A stretch of DNA of 64,000 nucleotides, taken from the NCBI RefSeq assembly GCF_001513975.1, contig NZ_KQ947991.1:317732-381731 (forward strand). Reading direction: 5' to 3'. The notes under the pieces were generated by a model. It saw nothing but the letters and a program-made list of their open reading frames with translations. It ran no database searches and was not told the origin of the DNA. Both the position numbers and the translations under genes were made by a program. Position 1 is the stretch's first letter; each line of letters begins with the position of its first letter. This document shows, one piece after another, positions 15,683 to 23,103 of this stretch. This DNA comes from Streptomyces curacoi. GTDB taxonomy: Bacteria > Actinomycetota > Actinomycetes > Streptomycetales > Streptomycetaceae.

Positions 15683-16738
15683 TCACGCCAGTCCGGCGCG
15701 CTCCAGGGCCTCGGTGCCGGCGCGGAGCGAGGCGATCCGCTCGTCGAGCGTGAAGCCCGCGGGGGCGAGGCTGAGGGTGGTGACTCCGGCCGCAGCGTAC
15801 TCCTTCATCCGGTCCGCGATGCGGTCCACCGAACCCAGCAGCGTCGTCTTGTCGATCAGCTCGTGCGGGATGGCGGCCGCGGCGCCCTGCTTGTCGCCGG
15901 ACAGGTACTTCTCCTGCACCTCGGCGGCCGCGGCCTCGAACCCCATGCGCTGCGCGAGCTGGTTGTAGAAGTTCTGCTTGGCACTGCCCATGCCTCCGAC
16001 GTACAGGGCGGTGTAGGGGCGGAAGGTGTCTGCGAGCGTGGTCACGTCCTTGTCCTCGCCGACGGCGAGGGGAAGGGTCGGGCAGACGTCGAACCCGTCC
16101 ATGGTCTTGCCGGCCTTCTCACGGCCCGCGCGCAGGTGGCGGATCGTGGTGTCCTCCAGGTGCTCGGCGGAGGGGAAGATCACGAGGGCGCCGTCGGCGA
16201 TCTCACCGGTCTGCTCCAGGTTCTTGGGGCCGATGGCGGCGATGTACAGCGGGATGTGCTCGCGCTGCGGGTGCACCGTCAGCTTGATGGGCTTGCCGGG
16301 GCCGCCGGGCAGGGGCAGCGTCCAGTGCTGTCCCTCGTACGTCAGCCGCTCGCGCGTCATGGCCTTGCGCACGATCTCGACGTACTCACGCGTGCGGGCC
16401 AGCGGCTTGTCGAACTTGACGCCGTACCAGCCCTCGGAGACCTGTGGACCGGAGACGCCGAGGCCGAGCCGGAAGCGCCCGCCGGAGAGCGAGTCCAGGG
16501 TCGCGGCCGTCATCGCGGTCATCGCCGGCTGGCGGGCCGGGATCTGGAAGATGGCGGAGCCGACGTCGATGCGCTCGGTCTGGGCGGCGACCCAGGAGAG
16601 CACGGTGGCCGCGTCCGAGCCGTACGCCTCGGCGGCCCAGCACACGGCGTATCCCAGCCGGTCGGCCTCCTGGGCGACGGCGAGATTGTCCGCGTCCATT
16701 CCGGCACCCCAGTAGCCGAGGTTGATCCCGAGCTGCAT
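15683..16738 (-). CDS. LLM-class F420-dependent oxidoreductase
   Basis: 351-aa luciferase-like monooxygenase-fold enzyme; in actinobacteria this subgroup uses cofactor F420 rather than FMN. The N-terminal block MQLGINLGYWGAG and the segments TERIDVGSAIFQIPARQP and GGRFRLGLGVSGPQV are characteristic. The ATG is preceded by AAGGGGAATCCGCC. The substrate is unknown. A palindrome (16751-16764) overlaps the ribosome-binding region, indicating local repression by a TetR-like regulator not encoded nearby. It is divergent from the aldo/keto reductase gene. Confidence 0.88.
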   Translation of the reverse strand: MQLGINLGYWGAGMDADNLAVAQEADRLGYAVCWAAEAYGSDAATVLSWVAAQTERIDVGSAIFQIPARQPAMTAMTAATLDSLSGGRFRLGLGVSGPQVSEGWYGVKFDKPLARTREYVEIVRKAMTRERLTYEGQHWTLPLPGGPGKPIKLTVHPQREHIPLYIAAIGPKNLEQTGEIADGALVIFPSAEHLEDTTIRHLRAGREKAGKTMDGFDVCPTLPLAVGEDKDVTTLADTFRPYTALYVGGMGSAKQNFYNQLAQRMGFEAAAAEVQEKYLSGDKQGAAAAIPHELIDKTTLLGSVDRIADRMKEYAAAGVTTLSLAPAGFTLDERIASLRAGTEALERAGLA

Positions 16739-16750
16739 GGCGGATTCCCC

Positions 16751-16764
16751 TTACCGATCAGTAA
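16751..16764. promoter_or_regulatory. operator-like palindrome before the LLM gene
   Basis: TTACCGATCAGTAA has TTAC/GTAA ends and a central GATC, palindromic except one pair. It lies 12 nt upstream of the start codon at 16738, overlapping the ribosome-binding region, so binding there would block expression. Confidence 0.5.
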
Positions 16765-16924
16765 CGTCCCTTGTGGGCCCGACCATAGCGCGGGGGGCCT
16801 CCCGCCGGGAGGCCGGTGTGGCGGGCGTCGCCCGGGCGGCCCCCGGTATCCCCGGTGACCGTCCCGGAAACTGGTTATCCACAGGCCCCCACATGGCAGG
16901 TTCTGGCCAGTAATCTCGGCGTTC

Positions 16925-17908
16925 ATGGAGCAGAGGCATCTCGGCCGCACCGGCCTGCGCGTGTCCCGCATCGGACTGGGCACCCTCACCTGGGGCAGGG
17001 ACACCGACGAGCACGACGCCGCGGACCTCTTGAAGACCTTCTGGGAAGCGGGCGGCAGCCTCGTCGACACAGCGGACGTGTACGGCGACGGAGAGGCCGA
17101 GTACCTGCTCGGCCGGCTCATAGAAGGGCTGGTGCCGCGCCGCGACCTGGTCATCTCGACGAAGGCCGGCAGCGTCCCGGATCCCGACCGCCGCTTCGAC
17201 GGCTCGCGCGGCCATCTGCTCTCCGCGCTGGACGCCTCGCTGGGCCGGCTCGGCACGGACTACGTCGACGTGTGGCACATCCACGCCTTCGACCCGTACA
17301 CCCCGCTGGAGGAGACCCTCCAGGCCCTCGACCTCGCGGTCAGCAGTGGCCGGGCCCGCTATGCCGGCGTCTCCAACTTCTGCGGCTGGCAGCTCGCCAA
17401 GGCGGCGACCTGGCAGCTCGCGGCGCCCGGCACACGGACCCGGCTGGCGAGCACACAGCTGGAGTACTCACTGCTCCAGCGCGGCGTGGAACGCGAGGTG
17501 CTGCCGGCCGCGCTGGATCTGGGCGTCGGCCTGCTGCCGTCCTCGCCGCTGGGCCGTGGCGTGCTCACCGGCAAGTACCGCAACGCGACCCCGCCGGACT
17601 CCCGGGGCGCCTCCGAGCATCTGGCCCCCTTCGTCGCCCCGTACCTGGACGACACGGCGACCCGGATCGTGGACGCCGTGCAGACGGCGGCCGACGGGCT
17701 GGCCGTCACCCCGCTCCAGGTCGCCCTCGCCTGGGTCCGCGACCGGCCCGGCGTGACCGCGCCCGTCATCGGCCCGCGCAACGCACAGCAGCTCACGGCG
17801 GCGTTGTCAGTGGAGGCCCTTAGTCTTCCTGACGAGATCTGCCGGGCGCTCGACGACGTGTCGGCGCCTGTGCACCGCTATCCCGATCACGACTGGAGCA
17901 CGCTGTGA
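16925..17908 (+). CDS. aldo/keto reductase
   Basis: 327-aa TIM-barrel NADPH-dependent oxidoreductase. The catalytic tetrad is visible as Asp48, Tyr53, Lys80 and His118 or His120 (segments VDTADVYGDGEAE, ISTKAG and DVWHIHAFDP), with the nucleotide-binding C-terminal block PVIGPRNAQQL. The overall sequence fits the voltage-gated potassium channel beta/YajO-like AKR group. Its stop codon overlaps the GTG of the next gene (GTGA), so translation is coupled to the RecD2-like protein, an unexpected partner for a reductase. The substrate is unknown. Confidence 0.9.
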   Translation: MEQRHLGRTGLRVSRIGLGTLTWGRDTDEHDAADLLKTFWEAGGSLVDTADVYGDGEAEYLLGRLIEGLVPRRDLVISTKAGSVPDPDRRFDGSRGHLLSALDASLGRLGTDYVDVWHIHAFDPYTPLEETLQALDLAVSSGRARYAGVSNFCGWQLAKAATWQLAAPGTRTRLASTQLEYSLLQRGVEREVLPAALDLGVGLLPSSPLGRGVLTGKYRNATPPDSRGASEHLAPFVAPYLDDTATRIVDAVQTAADGLAVTPLQVALAWVRDRPGVTAPVIGPRNAQQLTAALSVEALSLPDEICRALDDVSAPVHRYPDHDWSTL

Positions 17909-20520
17909 GCACGGAGCCGCCCGAGACCACGGAGAACACCGAGCCGGGGACGCCGGGGGCCATGACGGAGGGCGGGGCGCCGACAGTCGGTACCAGGGGT
18001 GCCGGGGGTGCCGCGGGTGCCGGGAGTACCGGGGGTGCCGGGGTGGAGCCCACCGGGGGCGCGGGGGCCGACGGGGGCGATGCGGTGGCGCAGGGGGCCG
18101 ACGCGGAGGGCGATGTGGTGGCGCAGGGGGCCGACGCGGAGGGCGATGTGGTGGCGCGGGCTGCCGGAGCCGGGGGCGGCGAAGGCCGGGAGGGCTCGGG
18201 CGTCGAGGTCGGTGGGGGCGAGAGCGCGGCTTCGGGAGCGGAGGGCGGCGTCGGGGACGGCGCGTCCCAGCCGTCCGAAGCCGGCGGCGGGGAAAGCGCG
18301 GCTCAGGACTCCCCGACCGATGACGACGACACCGCTTCCCAGCCGTCCCAAGCCGGCGGCGGCGAAAGCGCGGCTCAGGACTCCCCGACCGATGACGACG
18401 ACACCGCGTCCCAGCCGTCCGAAGCCGGCGGCGGGCAAAGCGCGGCTCAGGACTCCGTGGCCGATGACAACGACACCGCGTCCCAGTTGTCCGAGGCCGA
18501 GGCGGAGCTTGTCGCTCAGCGGATCGAGCGGGAGCGGATCGCGCGGCGGAAGGCGGAGAAGAAGGCGCGCGTCGAGAGCGGGGCCAAGCTGAGCGGCAAG
18601 GCCGCGGATCTGCTCGCCGCCGTGCGGGCCGTGGAGAGCGGCGCCAAGCCCGCGGCCACCGTCTTCAGCGAGCCGGAGCCGCCACGCCGCCCCACCCCTG
18701 AGCCGGTACGCCGACCGCAGCCCGTGGCGGCCGAGGCACCCGTGGCCCCCGCGCCCGAGACCGTCGAGGCCGTGCGGCGGGTACTGACCGACGGCGGCGC
18801 CCCGGAGGCGCTCGCCCCGCAGGTCGCCGCGGCCCTCGGGGAGGGAGCGGGCGACCGGCTGCGGGCGGATCCCTGGCAGTTGCTGCGCGTCGGCGGCGTA
18901 CGGCCGGAGCAGGCCGACGGGTTCGCGCGGGCGCTGCTCGGCGCGGAGTGCGGACCGGACGACGAGAGACGCGGCCGGGCGGTCACCGTCTGGCTGCTGG
19001 AGCAGGCGGCCCTGGCCGGGCACACGGCCCTGGAGATGCCGACGCTCACCGCCGCGCTGGCCCGGCGTGCTGTGCCGGACGCCGATACGGCCGTACAGAA
19101 CGCCCTGGCCGAGGGCGATGCCCTGGCCTTCCAGGACGCTCTGGACGAGCCCGGCGCCCCGGCCCGGCGGGACGACGAGGCGGCGGAGGACGAGGAGCGG
19201 CCCGTGCGGGTCCTCGTCGGCCTGGAGCGGTACGCCCTCGCGGAGGAGAGCCTCGCCGACGGGCTGGCCCGTCTGATCAACTCCGTGCCCAAGCAGGACG
19301 GTTCGGCCGAGGACTGGGAGGGTGCCGCGGCCGGCGCGGGCTCCGCCGCCGAACTGATCCGCGCGGTCGCGAGCCACGGCCTGGTCCTCCACACGGGCGG
19401 GGAGGCGTCCCTGGCCGAGCCGGCGGCGCTGCTGCAGGCGGCGCGGACTCTCGGTCTGCGGGCCTGGGCCGCCACCCACAGTCCGCTCGGCCGTGGGCGC
19501 TTCTCGGCGCTGCTGGGCGGTTCCGGGGGACCGGGCAGCCCCACGCCGGGTGACTCGGGAGCCACTCCCGTCGTCACGCTGGCCGGTCTGATCTCCGGCG
19601 CCGAAGGGCCCGGGCGGGACACGGACGGGGCGCTCGACCTCGATCTGCTCGTGGTCCTCGACGCGCCGCAGCTGGACGTGGAGGCGGCGGCCCTGGTCAC
19701 GGAGTCGCTGCCGGACGGGGCCCGGCTGGTGCTGGCCGGGGATCCGGCGGTGCTGTGGTCGGTGGGGCCCGGGCGGGTGTTCGCCGATCTGCTGGCGGCG
19801 CGGGTCTGCCCGCAGATCGCCTCGCGGCGCCCGGATCCCGGCCCGCTGGGCGAGTTGGTCTCCGGTGTCGGCGTCGGGGAGCTGAACCAGGTCGCGGCGC
19901 CCGGCAAGGAGGTCGTGATCGTGCCGGTGCGGGACGCGGGCGAGGCCGTGCACCGCACCGTGCAGCTGGTCGCGGACTCGGTGCCGCGGGCGATCGGCGT
20001 GCCGGCGGAGGAGACCCAGGTGATCACGACGGGCCACGGCGGGGCGGCCGGCACGCGCGCGCTCAACGCCGCGCTCAAGGAGCGGCTCAACCCCGGTCCC
20101 GGCCGCTTCGGCGGCTTCGACCCCGGTGACCGCATCGCCTACTCCCCCGCGCCGGGCCGTACGGTGCCGGGCCGGGTGGTGAAGGCCGACGCCGAGGGGC
20201 TGCATCTGTCCTGCGCGGGCGAGGCTGTCGTCGTACCGAAGGAACGGGTGGAGCAGTCCGTACGGCACGGCTGGGCCCTGACCGCACACCAGGCGGTGGG
20301 CGCCCGCTGGCCCGCGGTGGTCGTGGTGCTCCCCGGCGACGCGGCCAAGGCCCTGAGCCGCCCCTGGGTCTACACGGCCTTCAGCCGCGCCGACCGCCAT
20401 CTCTCCGTGGTCCATGGCGCGGAACAGGCTCTCCCCCGCGCGGTCGCCGAAGTCCCGGCCAAGCCCCGGACGACCCGTCTGCCGGCGTTGCTGGCACCGC
20501 AGCTGACGACGACCGGCTGA
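17905..20520 (+). CDS. RecD2-like helicase homologue with degraded nucleotide-binding motifs
   Basis: 871-aa protein. Residues 1-200 are low-complexity: 11-residue and 24-residue tandem repeats rich in Gly, Ala and Asp. A charged helix follows, then a RecD2-type N-terminal/helix-hairpin-helix region (PWQLLRVGGVRPEQADGFAR). The helicase region aligns in order with RecD2, but the Walker A position reads HTGGEASLAEP (496-506) instead of GGPGTGKT, and Walker B reads LLVVLDAPQLD with no Asp-Glu pair. Later motifs are recognisable (LVLAGDPAVLWSVGPG near 613; LTAHQAVGARWPAVVVVLP; YTAFSRADRHL). It is probably not an ATPase, and may be a DNA-binding or scaffold protein. It overlaps the aldo/keto reductase gene by 4 nt. 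Confidence 0.8.
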   Translation: MSTEPPETTENTEPGTPGAMTEGGAPTVGTRGAGGAAGAGSTGGAGVEPTGGAGADGGDAVAQGADAEGDVVAQGADAEGDVVARAAGAGGGEGREGSGVEVGGGESAASGAEGGVGDGASQPSEAGGGESAAQDSPTDDDDTASQPSQAGGGESAAQDSPTDDDDTASQPSEAGGGQSAAQDSVADDNDTASQLSEAEAELVAQRIERERIARRKAEKKARVESGAKLSGKAADLLAAVRAVESGAKPAATVFSEPEPPRRPTPEPVRRPQPVAAEAPVAPAPETVEAVRRVLTDGGAPEALAPQVAAALGEGAGDRLRADPWQLLRVGGVRPEQADGFARALLGAECGPDDERRGRAVTVWLLEQAALAGHTALEMPTLTAALARRAVPDADTAVQNALAEGDALAFQDALDEPGAPARRDDEAAEDEERPVRVLVGLERYALAEESLADGLARLINSVPKQDGSAEDWEGAAAGAGSAAELIRAVASHGLVLHTGGEASLAEPAALLQAARTLGLRAWAATHSPLGRGRFSALLGGSGGPGSPTPGDSGATPVVTLAGLISGAEGPGRDTDGALDLDLLVVLDAPQLDVEAAALVTESLPDGARLVLAGDPAVLWSVGPGRVFADLLAARVCPQIASRRPDPGPLGELVSGVGVGELNQVAAPGKEVVIVPVRDAGEAVHRTVQLVADSVPRAIGVPAEETQVITTGHGGAAGTRALNAALKERLNPGPGRFGGFDPGDRIAYSPAPGRTVPGRVVKADAEGLHLSCAGEAVVVPKERVEQSVRHGWALTAHQAVGARWPAVVVVLPGDAAKALSRPWVYTAFSRADRHLSVVHGAEQALPRAVAEVPAKPRTTRLPALLAPQLTTTG
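18077..18156 (+). repeat. 33-bp in-frame tandem repeat
   Basis: Two full 33-bp units (18077-18109, 18110-18142) and a partial third encode the 11-residue unit DVVAQGADAEG in the N-terminal region of the RecD2-like protein. Confidence 0.9.
18265..18480 (+). repeat. three 72-bp in-frame tandem repeats
   Basis: Units start exactly at 18265, 18337 and 18409, and a fourth begins TCCCAG at 18481 before diverging. Each encodes 24 residues of the form SQPSEAGGGESAAQDSPTDD plus DDTA. Near-identity at the DNA level points to recent expansion. Confidence 0.95.
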
Positions 20521-20596
20521 CCCCGGTCGGTCCAGAGGTGACCGCACCCGCAGTCGGGCCCGCACCCGCCGACGAACCGCAGGCCCCGTGAAGAAC

Positions 20597-20636
20597 GGCG
20601 GCGGTCACGGAGGCATCTGCCCCCGTGACCGCCGCC
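20597..20636 (+). terminator. hairpin after the RecD2-like gene
   Basis: GGCGGCGGTCACGG (20597-20610) pairs with CCGTGACCGCCGCC (20623-20636), a 14-bp perfect stem with a 12-nt loop, between convergent genes. Confidence 0.88.
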
Positions 20637-20658
20637 CTCCGACAGCCGTCGCCTCCGC

Positions 20659-21402
20659 TCAGCGGTCCGAGTCGAGCGGCTCCAGGTCCTCGTCCTCGTC
20701 CAGCTCCGTGTCCAGGTCGTCCTCGACGTCGTCGTCCACGTCCTCGTCCACGTCGTCGACCACGTCCTCGTCCGCCTCGTCGGTGTCGTCCACGTCCTCG
20801 TCGAAGACCGCGCTGACGTCGAAGCGGCAGATCACCCGCTGGGGGTCGATCCCCTCGAAGGGCGCCTCCAGCCACTCGCCGGGGTCGGCCTGGTCGTCGG
20901 AGGCGGTCACCCAGAGCGTGGAGTCGCCCTCCTCCAGGCCGAACTCCTTGTGCCGGGAGGCGATCTCGTCCGGCTCGAACTCGCCGAACAGGATGCCCAG
21001 CGCCCCGTGCACCGTGCCGGAGGCCTCCGCGTCGCCCGTGCCGTCGTCGGGGTCCGCCGCCTCGACCCGCTGTGCCTGCGCCATCAGCCGCTGCGGCTCC
21101 ACCACGGCGTAGTCGCGGCGGATCAGCACGCTCAGCGCGCTCGGTTCCTCGGGGCCCGTGTACGGCGGCAACGTGTCCTCCGCACCGGGGATCTCGAAGG
21201 GCGTGACCTCGTCGTAGCGGTCGTAGAGCAGCTCGTCGTAGATCTCGGCGGCCGCGGCCAGCTGGTTGAACGCCTCGTAGACGGCCGGGTCGTCCTCCCC
21301 CGACCGGCCTTCGACCGCGGCCAGGTGGCGGTCGAGCGCGGTCTTGACCGCCTCGGCGGCGGCGCGTACCTCGGCAGCGGTGGGCTGCACAGCATCAGAC
21401 AT
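20659..21402 (-). CDS. conserved streptomycete protein with acidic tail, unknown function
   Basis: 247-aa cytoplasmic protein. The N-terminal part is helical (MSDAVQPTAAEVRAAAEAVK) and includes a Tyr/Asp-rich segment EIYDELLYDRYDEVTPFE. The last 45 residues are an almost pure Asp/Glu/Val run with DEDVDDD-type repeats, giving a strongly negative tail as in some nucleic-acid mimics or chaperone-like proteins. No catalytic motif is seen. The ATG at 21402 is the natural start; the longer frame reaching 21513 runs back across the divergent DUF5703 gene. It is transcribed divergently from DUF5703 with only 47 nt between starts. Confidence 0.7.
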   Translation of the reverse strand: MSDAVQPTAAEVRAAAEAVKTALDRHLAAVEGRSGEDDPAVYEAFNQLAAAAEIYDELLYDRYDEVTPFEIPGAEDTLPPYTGPEEPSALSVLIRRDYAVVEPQRLMAQAQRVEAADPDDGTGDAEASGTVHGALGILFGEFEPDEIASRHKEFGLEEGDSTLWVTASDDQADPGEWLEAPFEGIDPQRVICRFDVSAVFDEDVDDTDEADEDVVDDVDEDVDDDVEDDLDTELDEDEDLEPLDSDR

Positions 21403-21449
21403 AGTGCAGACGCTATCCGTACCTGGCCCCAGCCCGCACAATAGATGCG

Positions 21450-21638
21450 ATGCCGGAATACGAATTTGTCGACGTGTACGTACCTCGCGGGGTCTCCCGC
21501 AAGGACGCCACACGTCTGCTGACGGACCATGCCGAGTACGGACACTGGGAGTTGGACCGCCTCAGCCTGCTGCGCGACGGCAGTCGCAAGGTGCGGCTGC
21601 GCCGCCGGATCATCCGCCAGGTGCGGGCCACGTGGTGA
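21450..21638 (+). CDS. DUF5703 family protein
   Basis: 62-aa basic protein (MPEYEFVDVYVPRGVSRKDA at the start, Arg-rich C-terminus) of a small family conserved in streptomycetes and relatives. No ribosome-binding site precedes the ATG; CACAAT lies 7 nt upstream, so leaderless translation is likely. The dibasic tail RLRRRIIRQVR suggests nucleic-acid or membrane-surface contact, but no function is known. A strong terminator follows at 21661. Confidence 0.8.
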   Translation: MPEYEFVDVYVPRGVSRKDATRLLTDHAEYGHWELDRLSLLRDGSRKVRLRRRIIRQVRATW

Positions 21639-21660
21639 GCTGAGGCGACGGGAAGAGACG

Positions 21661-21690
21661 GAGAGGGCCCCGCGGAAGCGGGGCCCTCTC
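21661..21690 (+). terminator. perfect hairpin between DUF5703 and chpC
   Basis: GAGAGGGCCCCGC (21661-21673) pairs with GCGGGGCCCTCTC (21678-21690); 13-bp stem with a GGAA tetraloop. It is likely bidirectional for the convergent chpC. Confidence 0.92.
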
Positions 21691-21720
21691 CGTTCCTGCG
21701 GAGTCCCTGCGGAATGTCTG

Positions 21721-22542
21721 CTACGCCGACGCCCGTGCCTTGCGGTAGAGCACCGCGCCGGCCAGCAGCGCGCCCGCGCCGACCGGCAGGACGAGGCCCA
21801 TCGGCAGGTCGCTGCCGGTCTCGGCGAGCTGTGCGTCGCCCTGGGGCTGGGTGACGCCCTGGGCACCCGGGTGGTTCACGTGCGAGGAGCCGCCCGGCGT
21901 CTCGCCGCCCGTGCTGGGCGGCGTGCTCGGGGAGCCGGGGTGGGTGGGCTCGTCCGGGTTCTCCGGGCTGCCCGGGTTACCGGGGTTGTCCGGGTTTCCA
22001 GGATTGCCCGGGTTCCCCGGGTTCCCGGGGTTGCCCGGCTGCTCCGGAGACTCGGGCGGGGTCTCGTTGCCGGGCGGGTTGTGGCTCCCGCCACCGCCGC
22101 CGTTGGAGCAGTCGTTGCCCTCGGCGGAGTTGCCGATGCCGATGGCGTTGACGCTGTTGCCGCAGACGTTGACCGGCACGTGGACCGGCGCCTCGACGTG
22201 GTTGCCGGAGCCGACGCCGGGCGAGTCACTGGTGTGCCCGCCGGACGACGCCCCCGAGCCGCCCTGGGAGTCGTCGTGGTCGCCGGCGACGGCGCCGCCC
22301 TGGTTGGTGCAGCTGTTGCCGCTCGCCGGGTTGAGCACGCCGACGACGTCGACCGTGTTGCCGCAGACGTTGACCGGCATATGCACCGGCGCCTGCACCG
22401 TGTTGCCCGACAGCACGCCGGGTGAGTTCGAGGTGGAGCCGTCCGCACCCGAGCCGGTTGCGTGGGCGGCGCCGGTGGCGGCGGCGAGGACGCCGGTGGC
22501 GGCCGCCACGGTCATCAGGCCCTTGCGGGTGACCTGTCGCAT
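21721..22542 (-). CDS. chpC: long chaplin ChpC with sortase signal
   Basis: 273-aa secreted hydrophobic surface protein of the aerial hyphae. It has a signal peptide (about 1-29), two chaplin domains (each with SPGV-SGN, AP-VHxPVNVCGN and a Cys pair), a linker with collagen-like NPG repeats (about 160-190), a Thr/Ser/Pro-rich stretch, then the sorting motif LAETG, a membrane segment and a positive tail. This is the layout of the long chaplins ChpA-C, which sortases SrtE1/E2 attach to the wall, where they coat hyphae together with the short chaplins and rodlins. It lies next to chpH as in S. coelicolor (SCO1674/SCO1675 from memory). Confidence 0.95.
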   Translation of the reverse strand: MRQVTRKGLMTVAAATGVLAAATGAAHATGSGADGSTSNSPGVLSGNTVQAPVHMPVNVCGNTVDVVGVLNPASGNSCTNQGGAVAGDHDDSQGGSGASSGGHTSDSPGVGSGNHVEAPVHVPVNVCGNSVNAIGIGNSAEGNDCSNGGGGGSHNPPGNETPPESPEQPGNPGNPGNPGNPGNPDNPGNPGSPENPDEPTHPGSPSTPPSTGGETPGGSSHVNHPGAQGVTQPQGDAQLAETGSDLPMGLVLPVGAGALLAGAVLYRKARASA

Positions 22543-22592
22543 TGCTGATTTACCTGCCTTCGACCTTGTTCCGAAAAGACGACGCCGGAATG

Positions 22593-22626
22593 ACGCCGGA
22601 ATGCCGAGGTCCGGACATTCCGGCGT
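22593..22626 (-). promoter_or_regulatory. inverted repeat upstream of chpC
   Basis: ACGCCGGAATG (22593-22603) pairs with CATTCCGGCGT (22616-22626), an 11-bp perfect stem with a 12-nt loop, about 50 nt upstream of the chpC start. A direct repeat GACGCCGGAAT (22581-22602) overlaps it. It may be a leader structure or part of the chpH terminator region. Confidence 0.6.
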
Positions 22627-22638
22627 TCCGAAAGGCCG

Positions 22639-22678
22639 GTCGGCCCCGGAGCGCGTGGCACGCGCGTCCGGGGCCGAC
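22639..22678 (-). terminator. hairpin after chpH
   Basis: GTCGGCCCCGGA (22639-22650) pairs with TCCGGGGCCGAC (22667-22678); the loop can pair further (GCGCGTG with CACGCGC). It starts 35 nt beyond the chpH stop. Confidence 0.75.
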
Positions 22679-22712
22679 GGGCTCAGCCCTTTTCACGGGG
22701 CGAGGCACAACG

Positions 22713-22946
22713 TCACTTGTTCATGCAGGTGTTGCCGAAGGCGGGGTTCAGCAGCCCGATCACGGAGACCGTGTTGCCGCAGATGTTCACGGGGGCGTGA
22801 ACCGGAGCCTGAACGACGTTGCCCGACAGGACACCCGGGGAGTGCACCGCGGCACCCTGGGCACCAGAGTCGGCAACGGCCAGGCCCGCGCCCGCGAGAA
22901 CCAGCCCACCGGTGGCAGCCGCAGCAGCGACGACCTTCTTGATCAT
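22713..22946 (-). CDS. chpH: short chaplin ChpH
   Basis: 77-aa secreted amphipathic protein that lowers surface tension and assembles into amyloid-like fibrils when hyphae grow into the air. A cleavable signal peptide (about 1-26, MIKKVVAAAAATGG onward) is followed by one chaplin domain with SPGVLSGN, QAPVHAPVNICGN and the conserved Cys pair ending in NTCMNK. A very strong site, AAGGAGGAATA, precedes the ATG. A perfect 9-bp inverted repeat (22965-22990) lies 18 nt upstream of the start, next to the ribosome-binding site. Chaplin genes are known BldN targets; no clear BldN promoter was identified by eye. Confidence 0.96.
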   Translation of the reverse strand: MIKKVVAAAAATGGLVLAGAGLAVADSGAQGAAVHSPGVLSGNVVQAPVHAPVNICGNTVSVIGLLNPAFGNTCMNK

Positions 22947-22964
22947 TATTCCTCCTTGTTGGCA

Positions 22965-22990
22965 ATGCGATCACAAGTAGCTGATCGCAT
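22965..22990 (-). promoter_or_regulatory. leader hairpin just upstream of the chpH ribosome-binding site
   Basis: ATGCGATCA, 8-nt spacer, TGATCGCAT: a perfect 9-bp inverted repeat ending 18 nt before the chpH start codon. As RNA it would form a stem beside the GGAGG; as DNA it could be an operator. Confidence 0.6.
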
Positions 22991-23103
22991 CACCTGTAAC
23001 GAGGAGGAACTAATAGGGCTACGACCTTATGAGCGCGTTCACTCTCCCCGGTCACGGACCGTACGTCTGCCCTAATGCTGAAGTGTCGTTTCAGTGGGCT
23101 TTT

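Noticed and set aside
16875..16883. TTATCCACA, a perfect DnaA-box sequence
   Set aside because: Single occurrence in a short intergenic region without clustered boxes or AT-rich DNA; not an origin, though DnaA or chance could explain it.
18265..18480. Regular 72-bp repeats as a possible CRISPR array
   Set aside because: The units are directly adjacent with no unique spacers and remain in frame with a coding sequence.
17887..20565. An 892-codon minus-strand frame opposite the RecD2-like gene
   Set aside because: Arg/Gly/His-rich shadow with no motif; the plus-strand gene has recognisable RecD2 regions and start coupling.
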